Shown here in pieces: positions 36,275 to 45,881 of a DNA stretch of 64,000 nucleotides (positions are counted from its first letter, which is position 1; each line of letters begins with the position of its first letter). The notes beneath the pieces were generated by a model, which saw only the letters and a list, made by a program, of their open reading frames with translations, did not search any database and had not been told where the DNA came from. The DNA comes from Pseudomonas triticicola (lineage in GTDB: Bacteria > Pseudomonadota > Gammaproteobacteria > Pseudomonadales > Pseudomonadaceae). The DNA lies in assembly GCF_019145375.1 (NCBI RefSeq), contig NZ_JAHSTX010000001.1, positions 1,587,001 through 1,651,000 of the forward strand, given 5' to 3'. Both the position numbers and the translations under genes were made by a program.

Positions 36275-37777
36275 ATGTCCGGTTCAATCGCCCAGGCGTT
36301 CGCGCACAACTTCCTCGGGCAATCGCCACGCTGGTACAAGGCGACCATCGTCGGTTTTCTCATTCTCAATGCCGTGGTGCTGTTCACCATCGGCCCGGTC
36401 GCCGCTGGCTGGTTGCTGGTGATCGAATTCATCTTCACCCTGGCCATGGCGCTCAAGTGTTATCCGTTGATGCCCGGCGGCCTGCTGTTGATTGAAGCGT
36501 TGCTGTTGAAGATGACCACGCCGCAAGCGCTTTACGATGAGTTGCTGCACAACTTTCCGGTGATCCTGCTGCTGATGTTCATGGTCGCTGGCATTTACTT
36601 CATGAAAGATCTGCTGCTGTTTCTGTTTTCACGGCTGCTGTTGGGCGTGCGTTCAAAAGCCATTCTGGCGCTGATGTTCTGCTTCTTGTCGGCATTTCTT
36701 TCGGCGTTTCTTGATGCGTTGACCGTGACGGCGGTGATCATCAGTGCGGCTGTCGGCTTTTACTCGGTATATCACCGGGTCGCGTCGGGCAACGATCCAC
36801 GTAAGGACAGCGAATTCGCTGACGATGAGCATTTGCCGTCGCGACACCATGAGGACTTGAATCAATTCCGCGCTTTTCTGCGCAGCCTGTTGATGCACGG
36901 AGCGGTCGGCACGGCGCTCGGTGGCGTCTGCACTTTGGTCGGTGAGCCGCAGAACCTGTTGATCGGCCATGAGATGGGCTGGCATTTCGGCGAGTTCTTC
37001 CAGAAGGTTGCCCCGGTTTCGCTGCCGGTACTGGTGGCGGGTCTGATTACTTGCGTGCTGCTGGAGAAGCTGCGCTGGTTCGGATACGGCACGCTGCTGC
37101 CGGACAACGTCCGCGCTGTGTTGGCTGACTACGCTGCCGAGGACAACGCCAAACGCACGCCTCGTCAGACGGCGGCGCTGCTGGTGCAAGGCGCGGCGGC
37201 ACTGATTCTGATTGGTTGCCTGGCGTTTCACCTGGCTGAAGTCGGCCTGATCGGATTGATGGTGATTGTGTTGATCACTGCGTTTACCGGGATCACCGAC
37301 GAGCATCGCCTGGGCAGCGCGTTCAAGGACGCCATGCCGTTTACCGCGCTTCTGGTGGTGTTTTTTGCCGTGGTGGCAGTCATTCACGATCAGCATCTGT
37401 TCGTCCCACTGATCGAGTGGGTCTTGGCGTTGCCGATGGATCAACAGCCGGGCATGTTGTTCATCGCCAACGGCTTGCTCTCGGCGATCAGTGACAACGT
37501 GTTCGTTGCGACCATTTACATCACCGAAGTGAAACAGGCTTTTCTGGCCGGGCACATGACTCGCGAGCACTTCGAAACGTTGGCGATTGCGATCAACACC
37601 GGCACCAACCTGCCGAGCGTGGCGACCCCTAATGGTCAGGCAGCGTTTCTGTTCCTGCTGACCTCGGCGATTGCACCGCTGGTGCGGTTGTCGTACGGGC
37701 GCATGGTGTGGATGGCGGTGCCGTATACCGTGGTGATGGGACTGCTGGGCTGGTATGCGGTGAGCTATTGGCTCTAA
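36275..37777 (+). CDS. nhaB: Na+/H+ antiporter NhaB
   Basis: A 500-residue, 12-segment inner-membrane exchanger that exports sodium for protons. It starts [21 protein letters not shown], as in other NhaB proteins, and has the conserved core [18 protein letters not shown] and the charged stretch [30 protein letters not shown] precedes ATG 36275. Length is usual for the family (about 500-515). Downstream are three REP pairs in tandem. Confidence 0.97.
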   Translation: MSGSIAQAFAHNFLGQSPRWYKATIVGFLILNAVVLFTIGPVAAGWLLVIEFIFTLAMALKCYPLMPGGLLLIEALLLKMTTPQALYDELLHNFPVILLLMFMVAGIYFMKDLLLFLFSRLLLGVRSKAILALMFCFLSAFLSAFLDALTVTAVIISAAVGFYSVYHRVASGNDPRKDSEFADDEHLPSRHHEDLNQFRAFLRSLLMHGAVGTALGGVCTLVGEPQNLLIGHEMGWHFGEFFQKVAPVSLPVLVAGLITCVLLEKLRWFGYGTLLPDNVRAVLADYAAEDNAKRTPRQTAALLVQGAAALILIGCLAFHLAEVGLIGLMVIVLITAFTGITDEHRLGSAFKDAMPFTALLVVFFAVVAVIHDQHLFVPLIEWVLALPMDQQPGMLFIANGLLSAISDNVFVATIYITEVKQAFLAGHMTREHFETLAIAINTGTNLPSVATPNGQAAFLFLLTSAIAPLVRLSYGRMVWMAVPYTVVMGLLGWYAVSYWL

Positions 37778-37791
37778 GCAACACTGAATAA

Positions 37792-38156
37792 ACCTGTGGG
37801 AGCGAGCCTGCTCGCGAATGCGTTGGGTCAGGCAATGAAGGTGTTGAATGTGCCGACACCTTCGCGAGCAGGCTCGCTCCCACATTGGGTTTCGTGGGCT
37901 ACCGGGGTTTTGCACACGCCGCGAAAACCTGTGGGAGCGAGCCTGCTCGCGAATGCGTTGGGTCAGGCAATGAAGGTGTTGAATGTGTCGACACCTTCGC
38001 GAGCAGGCTCGCTCCCACATTGGGTTTCGTGGGCTACCGGGGTTCTGCACACGCCGCGAAAACCTGTGGGAGCGAGCCTGCTCGCGAATGAGTTGGGTCA
38101 GGCAATGAAGGTGTTGAATGTGCCGCCGTCTTCCCGAGCAGGCTCGCTCCCACATT
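37792..38156. repeat. Three REP pairs in tandem, 135-bp period
   Basis: The 135-base block (REP, ~40 bases, inverted REP, then GGTTTCGTGGGCTACCGGGG) is repeated at 37792, 37927 and 38062, almost identically. The third copy ends early. It separates the convergent nhaB and HAD genes. Confidence 0.95.
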
Positions 38157-38171
38157 GGTTTTGGTGTTGGG

Positions 38172-38993
38172 TCAGTGCGGGAGGATGTATTTCTCGATCG
38201 CCAGGACCACGCCGTCTTCGGTGTTTGACGCTGTAACGACATCGGCCTGACGCTTCACCGCCTCTTCCGCCTGCCCCATGGCAATCGACAAACCTGCGCA
38301 TTTGAACATCGCCGGGTCGTTGCCGCCGTCGCCGATGACAGCGGTTTGCTCAAGCGGCACACCGAGGTATTCGGCAATCGTTGTCAACGCGGTGCCTTTG
38401 TTGGCCTCAAGCGCAGTGACGTCCAGATACACCGGCTGCGAGCGCGACACTTGCGCCATACCGTTGACCTTGGGCAACAGCTGCGCCTCCAGCTCAATCA
38501 ACAAATCTGTGTTGTTGCTGGTGGCGACGATCTTGTCGATGCGCTCCAGATACGGTTCAAAACTCTCGACCACCACCGGCGGATAGCCGAGGCCGCTCTG
38601 TTCACGCGGGACCATCGGCCCGTGCGGGTCCTTGAGCAGCCAGTCGCCGCCACTGAACACCCAGATTTCCACCTCCGGTTGATCGGCAAACAGTGCCAGA
38701 GCAATCAACGCCGTGGCCGCCGGCAGATAATGCGCGGCTAACAATGTGCCGTCCGGTTTGACGATGGTGCCGCCATTGAACGCCGCTGTCGGCAGATCAA
38801 CGCCTAGCGCCTCGATCTGCTGCAACATGGCCTTCGGCGGGCGGCCGCTGGCGAGGCTGAACAGCACGCCGGCCTCGCGCAACGAGCGAACGGCGTCGAC
38901 GGTGCGTTGATTCAGTGTGTGATCCGGCAATAACAGCGTGCCGTCCATGTCGCTGAGCAGAAAACGTATCGGTTGCTTTGCCAAATCACTCAT
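38172..38993 (-). CDS. Cof-type HAD-IIB sugar phosphatase
   Basis: A 273-residue phosphatase of the HAD superfamily, IIB subfamily. Motif I is LLSDMDGTLL (nucleophile D14 region), motif II SLASGRPP, and motif III/IV GDGGNDPAMF. Substrates in the family are sugar phosphates or pyridoxal phosphate. It overlaps zwf by four bases (ATGA), so it is translated with the pentose phosphate genes; a role in clearing 6-phosphogluconate-type sugar phosphates is possible but only inferred. Confidence 0.92.
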   Translation of the reverse strand: MSDLAKQPIRFLLSDMDGTLLLPDHTLNQRTVDAVRSLREAGVLFSLASGRPPKAMLQQIEALGVDLPTAAFNGGTIVKPDGTLLAAHYLPAATALIALALFADQPEVEIWVFSGGDWLLKDPHGPMVPREQSGLGYPPVVVESFEPYLERIDKIVATSNNTDLLIELEAQLLPKVNGMAQVSRSQPVYLDVTALEANKGTALTTIAEYLGVPLEQTAVIGDGGNDPAMFKCAGLSIAMGQAEEAVKRQADVVTASNTEDGVVLAIEKYILPH

Positions 38994-40513
38994 CCCAGGC
39001 TGTGCCAGACGCGACCATCGCGAGTCAGGAGATCTTCGGCTGCTTGCGGGCCATCTTCGCCGGCCGCATACGTCTCGACGCTGGCATCCTGCTGCCAGGC
39101 ATCAAGGAAAGGCTGCACGGCTCGCCAGCCGTTTTCGATGTTGTCGGCACGCTGGAACAGCGTCTGATCGCCGGTCAGGCAGTCGTAGATCAATGTTTCG
39201 TAGCCAGTCGACGGCTGCATCTCGAAAAAATCCTTGTAGGCAAAGCCCAGTTCGATGTTGGCCATGTTCAGCGCCGGCCCCGGGCGCTTGGCCAGCAGGT
39301 CGAACCACATGCCTTCATTTGGCTGGATCTGGATACGCAGATAAGTCGGTTGCAACTCGTCGACCTCGGTGTCGCGGAACTGTGCGTACGGCGCCGGTTT
39401 GAAACAGATGACGATTTCCGTGTCGCGTACGCTCATGCGTTTGCCCGTGCGCAGGTAGAACGGCACGCCGACCCAGCGCCAGTTGTCGATCATCACCTTC
39501 AGCGCCACATAGGTTTCGGTGGTGCTGTCGGGCGAGACATTGGCTTCTTCGCGATAACCGTTAAGCGGTTTGCCGTCGCGCTCGCCCGCCGTGTACTGGC
39601 CGCGCACCGAGTTCGCCCGCGCTTCCTCCGTCGACCAGGGACGAATCGCCCCGACCACTTTGGCTTTCTCGCCGCGTACCGCGTCAGCCCCGAAAGCAGC
39701 CGGCGGTTCCATGGCGACCATGGCCAGCAACTGGAACAGGTGATTGGGCACCATGTCGCGCAGTGCGCCGGTGTGCTCGTAAAAGCTGCCACGGGTTTCC
39801 ACACCGACGGTTTCCGCCGCAGTGATCTGCACGTGGTCGATGTAATGGTTGTTCCAGAAGGCTTCGAACAGGCTGTTGGAGAATCGGCTGACCAGGATGT
39901 TCTGCACGGTTTCCTTGCCCAGGTAATGGTCGATCCGGTAGATCTGCTTCTCGCTCATGACCTTGAGCAGGCAAGCGTTCAAGGCTTCGGCGGTGTGCAG
40001 ATCGGAGCCGAACGGCTTCTCGATCACCACCCTTCTGAACGCTTCCGGGGTTTCTTCAAGCAAACCGGCGCTGCCGAGACGGCGCACCACTTCGCTGAAG
40101 AAGCGTGGCGCGGTGGCCAGGTAGAACACCGCATTGCCGGTGCCGCTGTCGGCGATTTTCGCCGCCAGGGCTGAATAAGTGCTGTCGTCGAGGAAATCGC
40201 CCTGGACGTAGCTGATGCCTTTGGCGAGCTTGGCCCACAAGGCCGGATCAAGCATCTGATCGCCCTTGCCGACCTTCGCCGCCACTTCGGTACGGATGAA
40301 GTCTTCGAGCTTCTGCGCAAAGGCCTCATCGGTAATGGCGTTGTGATCAACGCCGACGATCCGCAGATTCTCGTCGAGCAGGCCGTCGCGACTGAGGTTG
40401 TACAGCGCCGGCATGAGCAGGCGCTTGACCAGGTCGCCGTGGGCACCGAACAGGAACAGCGTGGTCGGTGGTGCGGGTTCTGCCTTGGATTTTCTGCGGA
40501 TCGTATGGGTCAT
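38990..40513 (-). CDS. zwf: Glucose-6-phosphate 1-dehydrogenase Zwf
   Basis: A 507-residue NADP(+)-dependent enzyme that oxidises glucose 6-phosphate to 6-phosphogluconolactone. The Rossmann segment is [17 protein letters not shown] (GxxGDLxxR), and the active-site RIDHYLGKE is present. The length is that of the family (490-510). It overlaps gnd (start ATG at 40513) and the HAD gene, each by 4 bases. It lies without edd/eda or hexR, so it is separate from the main glucose operon of pseudomonads; a second zwf probably exists elsewhere. Confidence 0.97.
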   Translation of the reverse strand: MTHTIRRKSKAEPAPPTTLFLFGAHGDLVKRLLMPALYNLSRDGLLDENLRIVGVDHNAITDEAFAQKLEDFIRTEVAAKVGKGDQMLDPALWAKLAKGISYVQGDFLDDSTYSALAAKIADSGTGNAVFYLATAPRFFSEVVRRLGSAGLLEETPEAFRRVVIEKPFGSDLHTAEALNACLLKVMSEKQIYRIDHYLGKETVQNILVSRFSNSLFEAFWNNHYIDHVQITAAETVGVETRGSFYEHTGALRDMVPNHLFQLLAMVAMEPPAAFGADAVRGEKAKVVGAIRPWSTEEARANSVRGQYTAGERDGKPLNGYREEANVSPDSTTETYVALKVMIDNWRWVGVPFYLRTGKRMSVRDTEIVICFKPAPYAQFRDTEVDELQPTYLRIQIQPNEGMWFDLLAKRPGPALNMANIELGFAYKDFFEMQPSTGYETLIYDCLTGDQTLFQRADNIENGWRAVQPFLDAWQQDASVETYAAGEDGPQAAEDLLTRDGRVWHSLG

Positions 40514-41490
40514 TTTTTCGCGGTCTCCACGTGGCCGCCGAAGCCGAAGCGTTGTGCCGACAGGATCTTGTCACCAAAGGTGCCCTGCCCGCGCGAGCGG
40601 TAACGGGAGAACAGCGAGTTGGACAGCACCGGTACTGGCACTGCTTGCTCCATGGCCGCTTCGATGGTCCATTGACCCTCGCCACTGTCGGCGACCGAGC
40701 CGGAGAAACCGTCGAGCTTCGGGTCGCTGGCCAGCGCATCGGCAGTCAGGTCCAGCAGCCACGACGAAACCACGCTGCCACGACGCCAGACCTCAGCGAT
40801 ATCGGCCACGTTCAAATCAAAACGCTGATCTTCCGGCAAACGTTCGCTGGATTTGGTCTTGAGGATGTCGAAGCCCTCGGCGAACGCGGCCATCATGCCG
40901 TACTCGATGCCGTTGTGGATCATCTTCACGAAGTGCCCGGCGCCTGCGGGACCGGCGTGGATGTAGCCGTGCTCGGCACGGTGGTCATCGGACTTGCGAT
41001 CCTTGGTGCGCGGGATGTCGCCCATGCCGGGCGCCAGTGCGGCAAACAGCGGGTCGAGACGCTGCACGGTTTCGGCGTCGCCACCGATCATCATGCAATA
41101 GCCGCGTTCCAGGCCCCAGACGCCGCCGGAGGTGCCGACGTCGATGTAGTGCAGGCCCTTCTCGTTCAGCGTCTTGGCGCGACGAATGTCGTCCTTGTAG
41201 TTGGTGTTGCCGCCGTCGATGATCGTATCGCCGGGTTCAAGCAGTTCGCTCAGGGTGTTGATGGTGTCTTCGGTCGGTGCGCCCGCCGGCAGCATGACCC
41301 AGACCGCGCGCGGCTTGTCGAGGCCGGCGACCAGTGCCGGCAAGTCGGCGACGCCAGTGGAGCCCTCGGCGACCAGGTTATCGATGAAAGCGGTATTGCG
41401 GTCGTAAACAACGGTGGTGTGCCCGTTGAGCATCAGACGTCGCGCAATATTGCCGCCCATGCGGCCCAGTCCAATAATCCCGAGTTGCAT
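40510..41490 (-). CDS. gnd: 6-phosphogluconate dehydrogenase, decarboxylating (short form)
   Basis: A 326-residue enzyme converting 6-phosphogluconate to ribulose 5-phosphate. The N-terminal [19 protein letters not shown] is the dinucleotide-binding fold, and the catalytic segment [19 protein letters not shown] is clear. The short form (about 300-330 residues) is the GntZ/YqeC type rather than the 470-residue enterobacterial enzyme. It is the first gene of a gnd-zwf-HAD operon with 4-base overlaps. No promoter was identified in the 275 bases upstream. Confidence 0.95.
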   Translation of the reverse strand: MQLGIIGLGRMGGNIARRLMLNGHTTVVYDRNTAFIDNLVAEGSTGVADLPALVAGLDKPRAVWVMLPAGAPTEDTINTLSELLEPGDTIIDGGNTNYKDDIRRAKTLNEKGLHYIDVGTSGGVWGLERGYCMMIGGDAETVQRLDPLFAALAPGMGDIPRTKDRKSDDHRAEHGYIHAGPAGAGHFVKMIHNGIEYGMMAAFAEGFDILKTKSSERLPEDQRFDLNVADIAEVWRRGSVVSSWLLDLTADALASDPKLDGFSGSVADSGEGQWTIEAAMEQAVPVPVLSNSLFSRYRSRGQGTFGDKILSAQRFGFGGHVETAKK

Positions 41491-41700
41491 GTGCTGATGC
41501 TCCTTACTACAAATAAATGTGTGTCATTGGTTATAGCCCAACGCGACTGATGGAGGTTAGTCCAGAGCGTTGCGATGAAGTTTCCGGGCATTGTGCCCGA
41601 TCCAGAGTGATAACGCCCCGAATCCTGCCGAAGACACACCGACCATGAAAAATAAAAAAGTTCCCTTCCAGGGCAAAAGAAATCAAAATTGGCGCCGATA

Positions 41701-41735
41701 GTAAGTCAAGCGCCTCGGAACGAGGAGTGACTTAC
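41701..41735. other. Stem-loop upstream of a small ORF
   Basis: GTAAGTCA, CCTCG, GAA, CGAGG, TGACTTAC: a broken 13-bp stem with small internal loop. It lies about 30 bases before the start of the 60-residue gene and could be a terminator remnant or a regulatory RNA structure. Confidence 0.4.
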
Positions 41736-41765
41736 AGTTGATGCACGCCATTTGCGAGGTGAGCA

Positions 41766-41948
41766 ATGGGCACAGTACACACAGCAATGCCGCCACAAAC
41801 CCTCTACGTTACGATCCGTCGCGATGAATTGCGCCAGTTGAAAGACGAGCGCGACCAGTTGAAGCACGAATTGGCGCAATTGCGCGCATTGACCCAAGGC
41901 TCGCAGCCGCAACCGCGTCCGGTTGTGCAGCGCGCGCCCCACGCCTGA
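41766..41948 (+). CDS. Small coiled-coil protein, 60 residues
   Basis: MGTVHTAMPP... then a charged heptad-like helix (residues ~18-44, RRDELRQLKDERDQLKHEL) and a Pro/Gln-rich tail. GAGGTGA lies 3-4 bases before ATG 41766. No membrane segment. I recognise no family, but the strong helix and ribosome site support it as a real gene. It lies between gnd (divergent) and cptA. Confidence 0.55.
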   Translation: MGTVHTAMPPQTLYVTIRRDELRQLKDERDQLKHELAQLRALTQGSQPQPRPVVQRAPHA

Positions 41949-42157
41949 TCCCGCCTGCTTCGGGAACGGCCCTCGTCGTTCCCGACACGTTGTACCTCTG
42001 ACCGCTTGATGCCAGATAAAAGCGGCGCTTAACAAATCTTTCACATGCCCTTGGGGATACTCCGCCCCATTCTGGCCGTACCTGTGCGTACGGCCTCTGT
42101 TCGTCGGTGTCATGGAAGCGTTCCGGCGTGGGTTTGATGATTGAGCTGGAGCGCTGA

Positions 42158-43900
42158 ATGGCATTGTTCAAACGCAGCAAAACGACTGCGAATGGTTTCG
42201 ACTGGGCTGGATTTATCTGGCTGTTCGTCTTCTTCTGGTATTTCTCGGGTATCACCCAACTGCTGATCCAGCTGACCGGCACATCCGGCTTCACCGGATT
42301 CCGCCAGGCCTTCGTGATGAGCGCGCTATGGCTGGCGCCGATGCTGCTGTTCCCCAAACAGACCCGCCTGCTCGCCGCCATCATCGGCGTGGTGCTGTGG
42401 GCCTGCTCGATGGCCAGCCTTGGCTACTTCTTCATTTATCAGCAGGAATTCTCGCAGAGCGTCATCTTCATCATGTTCGAATCGAACGTGTCGGAAGCCG
42501 GCGAGTACATGACGCAGTATTTCGCCTGGTGGATGATTCCGGCGTTCCTCGCCCATACCGCGTTCGCCTACTTCCTGTGGACACGCCTGCGCCCGGTGTA
42601 CATGCCGCGTGGTCGCGCGCTGGTAGCGGCGACGGCAATTGTCGTCGCCGTGGTCGGCTATCCGCTGGTCAAGCAAACCATGCGCATGGGCACCTTCGCC
42701 CAAGGCTTCGAGAAATTCGAAACCCGTATCGAGCCCGCCGTGCCCTGGCAGATGGCTGTGGCCTATCACCGCTATCAGGAAACCCTCGCCGACATGCAGG
42801 GCATGCTCGACAGTGCGAGCAAAATCCCGCCGCTGAAAAACCTCAAGGACGCATCGGCCGGGCAACCGGCGACTCTGGTGCTGGTCATCGGTGAATCGAC
42901 CAACCGTCAGCGCATGAGCCTCTACGGTTACCCGCGCAACACCACGCCGGAACTGGACAAGCTCAAGGATCAACTGGCGATCTTCGACAACGTCATCACT
43001 CCGCGCCCCTACACCATCGAAGCGTTGCAGCAAGTGCTGACCTTCGCCGATGAGCAGAACCCGGATCTTTACCTGTCGACGCCGTCGCTGGTCAGCGTGA
43101 TGAAACAGGCCGGTTACAAGACCTTCTGGATCACCAACCAGCAGACCATGACCAAGCGCAACACCATGCTCACGACCTTCTCCGAACAGGCTGACGAGCA
43201 GGTGTACCTGAACAACAACCGCAACCAGAACGCCGCGCAGTACGACGGTGACGTTATCGAGCCGTTCAACAAGGCTCTGACTGACCCGGCTGAACGCAAA
43301 CTGATTGTCGTGCATCTGCTCGGCACGCACATGAGCTACCAGTACCGTTATCCGCCGAGCTTCGACAAGTTTCAGGATCGCCAGGGCATACCGGCCGGGG
43401 TGCGCGACGATCAGGTTCCGACCTACAACAGCTACGACAACGCGGTGCTGTACAACGACTTCGTGGTTTCAAGCCTGATCAAGGACTACGCCAAATCCGA
43501 CCCGAACGGCTTTTTGCTGTATCTGTCCGACCACGGCGAAGATGTTTTCGACTCGGCCGGCCACAGCACTCTCGGCCGCAACGAAAACAAACCGACCGCG
43601 CCGATGTACACCATCCCGTTCATGGCCTGGGCCTCGCCGAAGTGGAAGCAAAACCATGACTGGAGCTTCGCTGGCGACCTCAGCCGCCCGTACAGTAGCT
43701 CGCAGTTCATCCACACCTGGGCGGATCTGGTCGGATTGAGCTCGGATGAACTGGATCGCAGCAAGAGTCTGGTCAGCGACAGCTTTGTGCCGCGCAAACT
43801 GCTGATTGGTGATCCGTATCAGACGGCGAAACGCTCACTCATCGATTTCAGCTTGATGAAACCCAAGCAGCCTGCCCCGGCAGAGGTGGCGCAGAAGTAA
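42158..43900 (+). CDS. cptA: Phosphoethanolamine transferase CptA
   Basis: A 580-residue inner-membrane enzyme. Five membrane helices fill the first ~200 residues, followed by a periplasmic sulfatase-fold domain. The nucleophile threonine is T248 in VIGESTNRQ, and metal ligands lie in LSDHGEDVFDSAGH. It transfers phosphoethanolamine from phosphatidylethanolamine to lipopolysaccharide core or lipid A. CptA and EptA are hard to separate by eye; core modification is the more probable role from length and sequence. No two-component regulator is adjacent. A terminator follows. Confidence 0.9.
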   Translation: MALFKRSKTTANGFDWAGFIWLFVFFWYFSGITQLLIQLTGTSGFTGFRQAFVMSALWLAPMLLFPKQTRLLAAIIGVVLWACSMASLGYFFIYQQEFSQSVIFIMFESNVSEAGEYMTQYFAWWMIPAFLAHTAFAYFLWTRLRPVYMPRGRALVAATAIVVAVVGYPLVKQTMRMGTFAQGFEKFETRIEPAVPWQMAVAYHRYQETLADMQGMLDSASKIPPLKNLKDASAGQPATLVLVIGESTNRQRMSLYGYPRNTTPELDKLKDQLAIFDNVITPRPYTIEALQQVLTFADEQNPDLYLSTPSLVSVMKQAGYKTFWITNQQTMTKRNTMLTTFSEQADEQVYLNNNRNQNAAQYDGDVIEPFNKALTDPAERKLIVVHLLGTHMSYQYRYPPSFDKFQDRQGIPAGVRDDQVPTYNSYDNAVLYNDFVVSSLIKDYAKSDPNGFLLYLSDHGEDVFDSAGHSTLGRNENKPTAPMYTIPFMAWASPKWKQNHDWSFAGDLSRPYSSSQFIHTWADLVGLSSDELDRSKSLVSDSFVPRKLLIGDPYQTAKRSLIDFSLMKPKQPAPAEVAQK

Positions 43901-43906
43901 AACGAC

Positions 43907-43933
43907 AAAGGGCCTGCGAGGGCCCTTTTTTGT
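43907..43933 (+). terminator. Intrinsic terminator of cptA
   Basis: AAAGGGCC, loop TGCGA, GGGCCCTTTTTT. Seven bases after the stop. Confidence 0.88.
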
Positions 43934-44093
43934 GCGTGCTGATTGGTGTGCTGCTGCGGTAATCCGTCCTGAAATACCCAGCAATAGTTGCCCTGAACCA
44001 GCGTTAACCCATTGTTAATGGCGGCGACACAGACTCTTTTCTGCGGTCTGCTTCACGGACGAACCGACTCCCACTTGTTCAGTAGGAGGCAAC

Positions 44094-44303
44094 ATGAAAA
44101 CCACCACCCTCATCCTCACCACCCTGCTCGCCCTCGGCTCCACCAGCGCCTTTGCTGAAGGCGGCGCCGAGCGCATGCGTTATTACTACGACAATTTCCC
44201 GATCCAGCACGCGCAAAGCGAGCAAAAGGCCGACGCCAGCGCGAAAGAAATCCGCGTCCCTGCTGACCAGACGGCGCAGGTGACCGAGTCTTATCGCGAC
44301 TGA
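44094..44303 (+). CDS. Small exported protein, 69 residues
   Basis: Signal peptide about residues 1-21 (MKTTTLILTTLLALGSTSAFA), then a ~48-residue mature part rich in charged residues (AERMRYYYDNFPIQHAQSEQ). AGTAGGAGGCAAC gives a strong ribosome site at ATG 44094. It is monocistronic with a terminator right after. I know of no function; such small periplasmic proteins are common in Pseudomonas. Confidence 0.8.
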   Translation: MKTTTLILTTLLALGSTSAFAEGGAERMRYYYDNFPIQHAQSEQKADASAKEIRVPADQTAQVTESYRD

Positions 44304-44364
44304 GTTCTACCGAGCAACCGATGAACCTTCCGTGGCTCCGCTCTGGCCCGGGAGATGACAGTTG

Positions 44365-44392
44365 AGGCGCCCTGATTGGGGCGCCTTTTTTT
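44365..44392 (+). terminator. Intrinsic terminator
   Basis: AGGCGCC, loop CTGATTG, GGCGCCT then seven T, about 60 bases after the 69-residue gene. Confidence 0.9.
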
Positions 44393-44436
44393 ATGGCCGG
44401 GCTAATTAGGACCGGCTTTTCATTTGCGGTGAATTC

Positions 44437-44587
44437 CCCCCTCACCCCAGCCCTCTCCCCGAGGAGAGGGAGCCGATTTGTGGGCTTCTCAGAACCTGAG
44501 TTCGGCTCGATATTTCAGGTCGGCGTATCTGGATCAGTCACTGCGGTCAGTCCCCTCTCCCTCCGGGAGAGGGTTAGGGTGAGGGGC
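44437..44587. repeat. Single copy of the ~124-bp palindromic unit
   Basis: CCCCTCACCCCAGCCCTCTCC... followed by CAGGTCGGCGTATCTGGATC... and GGGAGAGGGTTAGGGTGAGGGG. It is the same dispersed unit that forms the array at 22-23.5 kb. Confidence 0.9.
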
Positions 44588-44589
44588 TT

Positions 44590-45087
44590 TCAGGCCTGTA
44601 AAGCCTTTATCCAGAACAGCATCCGCCCGTGATCCGGATTGAACATCCCCGGTGCAAAGCCGAATTTGCGATACGAACCCTGCGCCACCGCATTGCCTTC
44701 CAGCACTTCCAGGGTGATCTTGCAGCAGCCACGCTGACGAGCGATTTCTTCAACTTTCTGCAGCATTTTCTGACTGAGCCCCTGGCCGCGAAATTTGCCG
44801 ACCACGGCGACGTCGTGAACGTTGACCAGCGGTTTGCAAGCGAAGGTCGAGAAGCCTTCAAAGCAGTTGACCAGCCCGGCCGGTTCGCCGCCGACGAAGG
44901 CCAGCACGCTGAAGGCATGCGGGCGGCGGGCGAGTTCTTCGGGCAAGCGTTGCAGCAGTTCGGGCGCGATCGGGTGACCACCGCCCATGGGATCTTCGGC
45001 GTAGTGGTTGAGCACGATGCCGATGGCTTCGGCGTGCACCGGATTGGTGTAGCTGGCCTGAAGTACAAGTATTTCTGCGGAATCCAT
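44590..45087 (-). CDS. GNAT-family N-acetyltransferase
   Basis: A 165-residue acetyltransferase. The acetyl-CoA-binding core is VHDVAVVGKFRGQGLSQKML (R/QxxGxG/A as RGQGLS), followed by the C-terminal ITLEVLEGNAVAQGSYRKFGF. Start at ATG 45087 (MDSAEILVL) with GGGGATGGA ahead of it; ATGs 2 and 21 codons upstream are less well placed. Substrate unknown. It lies between two repeat elements. Confidence 0.88.
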   Translation of the reverse strand: MDSAEILVLQASYTNPVHAEAIGIVLNHYAEDPMGGGHPIAPELLQRLPEELARRPHAFSVLAFVGGEPAGLVNCFEGFSTFACKPLVNVHDVAVVGKFRGQGLSQKMLQKVEEIARQRGCCKITLEVLEGNAVAQGSYRKFGFAPGMFNPDHGRMLFWIKALQA

Positions 45088-45189
45088 TTCCATCCCCGAT
45101 AAACAAAAAGCCCCGGCACGCAAGGTGCTTGCTGGAAGGCCTGGGGACATTAGCTTGAGTGTGCCGGAGAGGGCAACTTGAAAAGCTGA

Positions 45190-45279
45190 AGATCAAAAGA
45201 TCGCAGCCTCGTTGCACTCGTCAGCTCCTACGGTCCGATATGTGTAGGAGTTGACGAGTGCGACGAGGCTGCGATCTTT
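45190..45279. repeat. Inverted repeat, GTAGGAGTTGACGAGTGCGAC family
   Basis: Two arms of about 35 bases, the same family as 15320-15413, lie between the GNAT gene and the DinB gene. Confidence 0.85.
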
Positions 45280-45284
45280 CGCGG

Positions 45285-45864
45285 TCAGTGGCCCCAGATG
45301 AGCTCTTCGGTCCAGCCCAGCTCGGCGAAGTCTTCAGCACGCAATGCGCTTTCGCCGACACAGAAAAATTCATCCAGTTGCGGTGGCTTGACCGTCGTGC
45401 CGCTGAGCATGGCGTGCACTTGGCCGCGATGATGGATCTGGTGTTCGAACAGGTGCGAGAGCATGCGCAGTCGACTTTCATGCTGCGGTGTGTCGCGGGC
45501 GATAGTGACGATTCTCGGCAGATCGGCATCGCGCAGTTGCTCGCAATAAGCGATCAGCCGGCGATCAACGCGGGCCTGTTCTGCACGCAGCGTTGCGGCA
45601 TCGGTAAACGGCTCGTCCTGATTAAAGAATACGTAGCAATCCGGGTGCGGCTCGTCCCCGCGCAATTCGCTCCAGCGCGTCGACGTAGAACCAGTCGCAA
45701 GTGAGGATGTGGTTGAGCGTCAGGCGGATGTTGGGGAAGAAGCTCACCCGTGGCGCCGCCAGCTCAGCGGCCTCAAGCCGGGTCCAGGCCTTGGCCAGGC
45801 GGTGATTGGCCCAGGCATTCTGATAGGCCATGGTCAGCAAATGATGGGACAGCGGTTGACTCAT
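45285..45864 (-). pseudogene. DinB-family protein gene, frameshifted
   Basis: The first part reads MSQPLSHHLLTMAYQNAWAN...HILTCDWFYVDALERIARG and then falls into stop. The continuation RGDEPHPDCYVFFNQDEPF...HLFEHQIHHRGQVHAMLSG is in the next frame. The two halves overlap at 45655-45680, where the minus strand reads CGCGGGGAC: one extra G in the G4 run, or loss of two bases upstream, explains it. The DinB metal histidines are present (NHILTCDWF, HQIHHRGQ). The full protein would be about 190 residues. Either a recent inactivation or an assembly/sequencing error. ATG 45864 or 45885; zapE stop is at 45882. Confidence 0.8.
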
Positions 45865-45881
45865 GTCGGCGCCCTCTTCTT

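Noticed and set aside
36653..38242. 529-residue minus-strand frame crossing nhaB and REP sequences
   Set aside because: It runs through three REP pairs and antisense nhaB, and has no ribosome site or known domain.
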